NCBI GenBank assembly: GCA_036337945.1
Contig: JAYZDF010000063.1
Coordinates: 1 to 64,000, forward strand
Origin: JAYZDF01 sp036337945
Lineage (GTDB): Bacteria; Myxococcota; Kuafuiibacteriia; Kuafuiibacteriales; Kuafuiibacteriaceae
Length of the DNA stretch: 64,000 nucleotides
Direction: 5' to 3'
Made by a program: the position numbers and the translations under genes. Below the pieces are notes generated by a model, which was given only the letters and a program-made list of their open reading frames with translations, was not told where the DNA came from and searched no databases. Shown here one piece after another: positions 59,717 through 64,000 of the stretch. Position 1 is the first letter of the stretch, and each line of letters begins with the position of its first letter.

Positions 59717-60766
59717 TCAAGTGTTCAGATACGCGCGCCGCGTTTGATCGACCATGGATTCTCGATTGAAACCCTCGCGTAAAAGTCGCTGGCGGCCTGC
59801 TTTTCCGAAGGATTCTCGAAGCTCGTTATCATCCAGCACCCGGGTAATGGCCTCTCGAAGGGCGTACGGCTGATTCGGAGGGACTAAAATCCCGGTTTTT
59901 CCGTCGACGACAACTTCAGGCGTCCCGCCCACGTGGGTCGCGACCACGGCTCGCCCAGCGGCCATCGCTTCCAGCAAAACCTGGGGAAGTCCTTCGCTAC
60001 GAGAGGGCGCGACCACTAGATCTGCTCCAGCCATCAATTCGGCAGCATCATCTCGTGCGCCAATGAGCTCGAGCTTCCCGCCTTCGAGCCGATGTCTCTC
60101 ACCCCCTTCACCGACCAATATAAAGCGCGCGTCCTCCCGATCGAAAGATTCAACGGCTTCTTTTAGGATATCAAAGCCCTTTATAGGAGTGAGTCGTCCT
60201 ACTGCCATTACGAGCAGTTGGTCTTCAGGAATTCCTAAGCGAGTTCTCACTTCTTCCCTGCTCGGAAGTGCATGCTGGTGTCTGATCAAACTCGGATGGA
60301 CAACCTGCGGCTTCATTCGGGGAGATAGAGATTCCTGAACTCGTTGGCTCACCGCGAGAACCTGGTCAAATGCGTGCAGGCTCCCTCGCCAAAGTCTAGA
60401 CTTGAATCTATCCAATTCCACGCCAGTGTTGTGGACAGTAGTTATGAATCGAGCTTTTGAAACCAAAGGCCGAGTCATAGCTGCTACGATGTCTGACACA
60501 GCAAGGTGGCTGTGGATGACATCTGCGTTAAATTTCTTGGCGATTCTTGCAAGTTTGTAGACAGGCTTGAGGTCAAGAGAAGACGAGATGTTGAGGACGT
60601 GAACAGGTATCCCTTGATCACGAATAATATCTCCAATCGGTCCATCACGGGTTGTCGCGACAACGCAAACATCGTCTCCAAGTCGAGATAAATCGATGGC
60701 GAGTGCTTCGACGACGCGTTCGGCTCCGCCGAAACGCAGTCCATTTGTGAGTAATACGACTCTCAT
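59717..60766 (-). CDS. Glycosyltransferase family 4 (GT-B)
   Basis: The 349-residue enzyme from ATG 60766 has the retaining GT-B fold: an opening LLTNGLRFGGAERVVEAL (the GGAE loop that binds acceptor or donor phosphates), DVIHSHLAVSDIVAAMT, then VGRLTPIKGFDILKEA, and the donor motif PSRSEGLPQVLLEAMAAG with the two Glu residues seven apart. It would add a sugar to a lipid-linked or cell-surface glycan. The start overlaps the stop of the previous gene (ATGA), so it is coupled to two other GT-B-like genes. Sugar and acceptor unknown. Confidence 0.9.
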   Translation of the reverse strand: MRVVLLTNGLRFGGAERVVEALAIDLSRLGDDVCVVATTRDGPIGDIIRDQGIPVHVLNISSSLDLKPVYKLARIAKKFNADVIHSHLAVSDIVAAMTRPLVSKARFITTVHNTGVELDRFKSRLWRGSLHAFDQVLAVSQRVQESLSPRMKPQVVHPSLIRHQHALPSREEVRTRLGIPEDQLLVMAVGRLTPIKGFDILKEAVESFDREDARFILVGEGGERHRLEGGKLELIGARDDAAELMAGADLVVAPSRSEGLPQVLLEAMAAGRAVVATHVGGTPEVVVDGKTGILVPPNQPYALREAITRVLDDNELRESFGKAGRQRLLREGFNRESMVDQTRRAYLNT

Positions 60767-61434
60767 CACAGCATGTTCCGATGAACACCCTCTAACGTAG
60801 CTTGCACCTTCGACCAATAGTTTTGTTCGTCGGGGTTGTTTTGCAGCAGAGAAACGACCGTTGTTTTTCTACCGCTTTTCGCAATCTGTGCCGACAATTC
60901 GTGAGTTGTGGAAATGATTTGATGAGCATCGCGTAATGCAACGCACTGGCGGCGCTGCAGACTGACTGGGTATCTGCTGTGCGCTCCCTCAATACTCTGT
61001 TCGCAAACGACGACGGACATACATGAAATGCTTTTAGCTACTTGGACGGCAGCAAATCCCCCTATATCCAAGGTTGAGCCATAAAGAATCTTAGGTCGTT
61101 CGCTGAAGGGGCGTCGGATGAGTTCTACCGCTAAAGCAAAAGTTGCAGACTCAACCGTGGCGTTTGGAAGCGGAGCATAAGAAACAAATGATGTTCGTGA
61201 AATAGAGGCTTGAACTTGTTTCTCTAGTTCCGCAGGCCATCCAGAGCCGCCTCTTAGCGCTCTGAGTACGGAGTGAGTCCATCGTAACCGTTTGTGGAGA
61301 ACCAGAGTAAATACCTCAAGCTCTACGTTGGGTATCTTTTGTAAGTGCTCGATGAGTGCTTCGTCTGACTTTGATATGCGAGGAGCGCTTTTTGACCTCG
61401 GGAAAACCAAATAGCCGATTTTTAGAGGACTCAA
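60766..61434 (-). CDS. GT-B-like protein, half-size
   Basis: The 222-residue product resembles the N-terminal domain of GT-B glycosyltransferases and lacks the donor-binding half. It begins PLKIGYLVFPRSKSAPRISK, then LEVFTLVLHKRLRWTHSVLR, KILYGSTLDIGGFAAVQVAK, and VVVCEQSIEGAHSRYP. The donor motif with paired Glu is not present. It may be a partner subunit of an adjacent glycosyltransferase or a reduced relic that is kept. It overlaps both neighbours by four or fewer bases, so the three genes are translated in coupled fashion. Confidence 0.6.
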   Translation of the reverse strand: MSPLKIGYLVFPRSKSAPRISKSDEALIEHLQKIPNVELEVFTLVLHKRLRWTHSVLRALRGGSGWPAELEKQVQASISRTSFVSYAPLPNATVESATFALAVELIRRPFSERPKILYGSTLDIGGFAAVQVAKSISCMSVVVCEQSIEGAHSRYPVSLQRRQCVALRDAHQIISTTHELSAQIAKSGRKTTVVSLLQNNPDEQNYWSKVQATLEGVHRNML

Positions 61435-62036
61435 GATTTTTTCCCTAGCTTGCTACCACCAATGCTAACGAGCTGAGAGCCGTCGCAATCTAAAGGTGCG
61501 TCAGGTAACCTGTCTTGATCAACGATTCGTCCATAAACGATTTCGATTGCTCCCAAATAAAAACGTTGGCTCGCGACATCTTCAGGTTCAGGACTCGCCG
61601 TGACGTAAATATCGCAATTAACGCCTATTTCTCGAAGTTTATCTGCTTCGGCCTCTTCACTCACTACGATAGAGCCCGCTTGCTTTGCCGAAAGTAAAAG
61701 CTGCTTTGGTTTTGCATTAGAAATATCTCGCGCGTTCAAAGAGAGCACGAGTGCCGTATCGGTGCCGTTCGCCAAGGTAACGGCCGATTTCGCGGCGCCA
61801 TTCAGACCGATTGCGTGGATGATATGAGGTTGTAACTCGTTGACCGCTTTTGCTGCCGAGAACTTCGTAAAAAAAGATGTCTTGGTGGGAGCAAACACGA
61901 AAGCGTGGTGGCGCGGAGAAAGAGCGTTTCTTACCGCCTCAGATTCTTCTGCTCGATCCGTATCGCCAATAATCAAGATGGTGATCTGGGTATTTTCAAT
62001 TGTCCCGTATCCCAACCCTGACTTTTCTTCGCTCAT
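61431..62036 (-). CDS. GT-B N-terminal-like protein, function unknown
   Basis: The 201-residue product has an alternating strand-helix pattern: ITILIIGDTDRAEESEAVRN, then PHIIHAIGLNGAAKSAVTLA, ALVLSLNARDISNAKPKQLL and GSIVVSEEAEADKLREIGVN. This is like the acceptor half of a GT-B enzyme (compare HAIGLNGAAKSA with the usual H...G..A). No donor-binding half is seen. First gene of the leftward glycan operon and coupled to the next by ATGA. It may form a split glycosyltransferase with its neighbour or act as a regulator. This assignment is by fold pattern only. Confidence 0.5.
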   Translation of the reverse strand: MSEEKSGLGYGTIENTQITILIIGDTDRAEESEAVRNALSPRHHAFVFAPTKTSFFTKFSAAKAVNELQPHIIHAIGLNGAAKSAVTLANGTDTALVLSLNARDISNAKPKQLLLSAKQAGSIVVSEEAEADKLREIGVNCDIYVTASPEPEDVASQRFYLGAIEIVYGRIVDQDRLPDAPLDCDGSQLVSIGGSKLGKKS

Positions 62037-62168
62037 TCTGTGTCTAAACTCACCGAAATGGGGCTTGGGTCAAGCGTTTCCCACCTGTAGACTCAGCCTT
62101 TTCAATATTTCCCTTATTTCGAGCCAAAATTACTCCAAGGGATCGTGGTATTAAGGAGGTCATTCATA

Positions 62169-63245
62169 ATGAACGGTCTGGATGTACTCATTATTGGCGC
62201 TGGCGTTGTTGGCTCTGCGATTGCCCGGGAAGTTAACGCACTTGGGATGAGCTGTTGGCTCGTTGATCGTAATCAACGAATGGGTGGAGAGACCACACAT
62301 CGAAATAGTGGCGTTATCCACGCGGGAATTTATTATCCATCGGAGTCGCTGAAAACCAAACTATGTATCCAAGGCCGAAAACTTTTGTACCAGTGGGTGA
62401 AAAACACCGGCGTCCGATTTGAAAACTGCGGAAAAATAATCGTTGCAACAGAAGCTGCACAGTTAGCGAAACTTGAACATCGTCTTGAACACGCGAAACT
62501 ATGCGGTGTAGACAATCTATCCTTTCTGTCCGAAAGAGCGCTCTTAGAACGAACAGGGATTCAAAAAGCGGTCGGAGCACTATTGAGTCCTTCATCTGGA
62601 ATTGTAGACCCGGTAGAGTTGACACGGTCTTTTGTGGCGCATTCACCCGATGTTGAACTGCTTCTCAGGACCGAGGTCATAGCTATTCATCAAGAATCGA
62701 ATGGGTATCGAGTTGAAACTAATCGAGGTGAGGTACATACAAAATTCATAGTAAACTCCGCCGGTCTTTATTCTGCGAAGGTCGCGGCGCTGGGCGGAAT
62801 GAAGCAATATAAATTGTTTTATTGCCGAGGAGATTATTTCACTTGGCGAACGAACCGAACCATCGACACGTTGATTTACCCGGTCAAAGACCCATTAGAC
62901 CCCGGGCTCGGTATACACCTCACGATAGATCTCAACGGCGGTTTGAAATGGGGGCCTGATGCGCAATACGTAGGTGATACTATCGATTACGGTCCCGCGG
63001 ACCACAAGCACGAACAGTTTCTTCAAGCTGTCCGTCGGCTTTATCCTGAAGTTCAAGCTTCGCACTTATATTACGAAGGCTGCGGGATAAGGCCCAAGTT
63101 AAGATCGCCAAACTCTCCTGAAGAATGGGATTTTGTGATTTCCGAGGACCAACCAGGATTCATCAATCTCATCGGGATAGAGTCTCCTGGACTAACAGCT
63201 TCGATGGCTATTGCTAAGCATGTGACTAAAATGCTTGGGACTTGA
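62169..63245 (+). CDS. FAD-dependent oxidase, LhgO family (L-2-hydroxyglutarate oxidase-like)
   Basis: About 358 residues from ATG 62169, preceded by a perfect ribosome site AGGAGG. FAD-binding start VLIIGAGVVGSAIAREV, then GGETTHRNSGVIHAGIYYP, characteristic of LhgO/DAO-type enzymes, SPSSGIVDPVELTRSF, NSAGLYSAKVA and the closing INLIGIESPGLTASMAIAKH. It oxidises a 2-hydroxy acid, probably L-2-hydroxyglutarate, passing electrons to quinone or oxygen. The gene is divergent from the glycan operon. The next gene converges on it with a 4-base gap. Confidence 0.85.
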   Translation: MNGLDVLIIGAGVVGSAIAREVNALGMSCWLVDRNQRMGGETTHRNSGVIHAGIYYPSESLKTKLCIQGRKLLYQWVKNTGVRFENCGKIIVATEAAQLAKLEHRLEHAKLCGVDNLSFLSERALLERTGIQKAVGALLSPSSGIVDPVELTRSFVAHSPDVELLLRTEVIAIHQESNGYRVETNRGEVHTKFIVNSAGLYSAKVAALGGMKQYKLFYCRGDYFTWRTNRTIDTLIYPVKDPLDPGLGIHLTIDLNGGLKWGPDAQYVGDTIDYGPADHKHEQFLQAVRRLYPEVQASHLYYEGCGIRPKLRSPNSPEEWDFVISEDQPGFINLIGIESPGLTASMAIAKHVTKMLGT

Positions 63246-63249
63246 GGGT

Positions 63250-63636
63250 TCAGGATTTAGGCGGCGGAAGAGCCATGGTCGGCACTGAAGAAGTTTTGAG
63301 AAGCTGCTCTAAACTACAGCCTTGTATTTCGCACAGGACCTTATAGAAATATTCTGCACCAAACACATGAACATGAGTTGATGTCCAAAGAAGAATAAGC
63401 ATGAACTCCCCAACTGGCGGCGCAAGATTCTTCGCTTCGAGATGAATATTCAATCGTTCGAGAAGATTGGCTCGATAGTCTCCAAATGATTTCAGTGTCG
63501 AAGGTAAGACATCTTCGTAGAGGAAGCATTGACCGAACTGTTGTTCTATTTTGTTCCGATAATCCCAAAGCCATTGATTTGCCTCCGAGCCGGCGATCTT
63601 GTGTTCTGCTTTTGCGAGGAGTTTTGAAAATGACAT
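63250..63636 (-). CDS. Unknown small helical protein
   Basis: The 128-residue cytoplasmic protein is mostly helical: FSKLLAKAEHKIAGSEANQW, WDYRNKIEQQFGQCFLYEDV, FMLILLWTSTHVHVFGAEYF and CEIQGCSLEQLLKT, with a Pro-rich end (MALPPPKS). No known domain, signal or membrane anchor. It lies two bases after the M23 peptidase gene in the same direction, so it is the last gene of that transcript. Function unknown. Confidence 0.65.
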   Translation of the reverse strand: MSFSKLLAKAEHKIAGSEANQWLWDYRNKIEQQFGQCFLYEDVLPSTLKSFGDYRANLLERLNIHLEAKNLAPPVGEFMLILLWTSTHVHVFGAEYFYKVLCEIQGCSLEQLLKTSSVPTMALPPPKS

Positions 63637-63638
63637 AT

Positions 63639-64000
63639 CTAGTGTTGGTGATTTGAATGTGAGATAGGAGGGTTTGCCGGCTCTTTCGACAAGCGAACGG
63701 CGTAGCGCCGCTTAAATAATTTCATCGGGTCTATGGGGCGTCCGCCATAGCGGAGTTCAAAGTGAAGGTGAGGACCCGTTGAACGTCCAGAGCTTCCTAC
63801 AAGACCAAGCGGTGCTCCTCCATCAACTTTCACACCTACCGGGACGAGAATTTTGCCCAGATGAGCGTAAACCGTCTGATATCCGCCAATATGCTGAACA
63901 ACGACCATTCGTCCGTAGCCACCGGCCCAACCTGCGTGAATGACGCGCCCGTTGGCGGCACTTGAAACAACAGAGCCACGATCGGCACCCAGGTCGATGC
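63639..64000 (-). CDS. M23 (LytM) peptidase, C-terminal part, runs off the window
   Basis: Only the C-terminal end is here; the frame is open to the window edge, where it reads DLGADRGSVVSS, matching the HxGxDlgaprG metal-binding stretch of M23 endopeptidases without the first His, which would lie outside. The zinc and substrate motifs YAHL and HLHFELRYGGRPIDP are complete. M23 enzymes cut peptidoglycan cross-bridges or act as activators of amidases at division. Coding continues past the ATG at 63908, so that codon is not the start. The tail is basic and ends in NHQH. Followed by a small unknown gene. Confidence 0.88.
   Translation of the reverse strand, partial: IDLGADRGSVVSSAANGRVIHAGWAGGYGRMVVVQHIGGYQTVYAHLGKILVPVGVKVDGGAPLGLVGSSGRSTGPHLHFELRYGGRPIDPMKLFKRRYAVRLSKEPANPPISHSNHQH

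Noticed and set aside
63639..63908. Complete 89-residue M23 protein starting at 63908
   Set aside because: The frame stays open to the window edge and encodes further M23 sequence (DLGADRGS), so this ATG is internal.
1..64000. Search for tRNA, rRNA, CRISPR, insertion sequence, prophage or toxin-antitoxin genes
   Set aside because: No cloverleaf-like or rRNA-like stretch, transposase motif, terminal inverted repeats or spaced direct repeats were recognised by reading; small RNA genes could still be missed.

Overview
The window looks like chromosomal DNA from a mid-GC deltaproteobacterial-type predator or scavenger, most consistent with Myxococcota or Bradymonadota. The grounds are a MYXO-CTERM-like tail on a secreted metalloprotease, a giant Ser/Thr kinase-AAA-TPR protein, many lipoproteins built of FG-GAP or propeller repeats, AgmX/PglI-like and TPR proteins, an exosortase with a PEP-CTERM substrate, and a DUF1501 cytochrome-type operon. 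Placement rests on gene content only. I saw no rRNA, tRNA, CRISPR array, insertion sequence or phage.

Layout. 0.3-5.2 kb: surface metalloprotease and two lipoproteins. 5.2-12.4 kb: an HD hydrolase, then a signalling cluster (FHA protein, SAM methyltransferase, acyltransferase fused to a cyclic-nucleotide-binding domain, kinase-ATPase-TPR protein). 12.5-21.7 kb: peptide transporter, short-chain dehydrogenase, an insulated glycine-rich protein of unknown role, a hybrid histidine kinase followed by a receiver-GGDEF protein, and a DUF2325-like protein. 21.7-26.7 kb: housekeeping genes argS, apbC/mrp, hisS and a SLOG/MoCo-carrier-like protein. 26.8-31.1 kb: a membrane pseudokinase, a small unknown protein, then exosortase, apolipoprotein N-acyltransferase and a small membrane protein. 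31.1-41.7 kb: large repeat lipoproteins, a GYF/TPR/CPBP-protease fusion, and a type IV pilin followed by a 70-residue PEP-CTERM-like protein. 41.9-47.2 kb: a four-gene operon of exported cytochrome-like and DUF1501 proteins. 47.2-52 kb: ATP-grasp ligase, N-formylglutamate amidohydrolase, VKOR-DsbA fusion and an amino-acid dehydrogenase. 52-58.4 kb: clpA-clpS, a thioesterase, an AgmX-like lipoprotein and a TPR protein. 58.6-62 kb: a glycan operon with a WecA/TagO-type transferase and three GT-B-like proteins. 62.2-64 kb: an LhgO-type oxidase, a small unknown protein and the end of an M23 peptidase that runs off the window.

The strongest theme is surface-protein sorting. An exosortase sits beside Lnt. 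About 5 kb away a pilin, under a plausible sigma-54 promoter, is followed by what may be a minimal exosortase substrate: signal peptide, glycine linker, PEP motif, membrane helix and basic tail. A MYXO-CTERM-type substrate and a CPBP-family protease, the family to which myxosortases belong, are also present. A second theme is signalling: the 5.9-12.4 kb cluster joins phosphothreonine recognition, methyl transfer, a possible acyl-signal synthase with a cyclic-nucleotide sensor, and a kinase-STAND-like ATPase. Two genes (small membrane protein near 31 kb, WecA-like gene near 59.6 kb) have clear coding sequence upstream of their first ATG/GTG/TTG, so their starts are unresolved.
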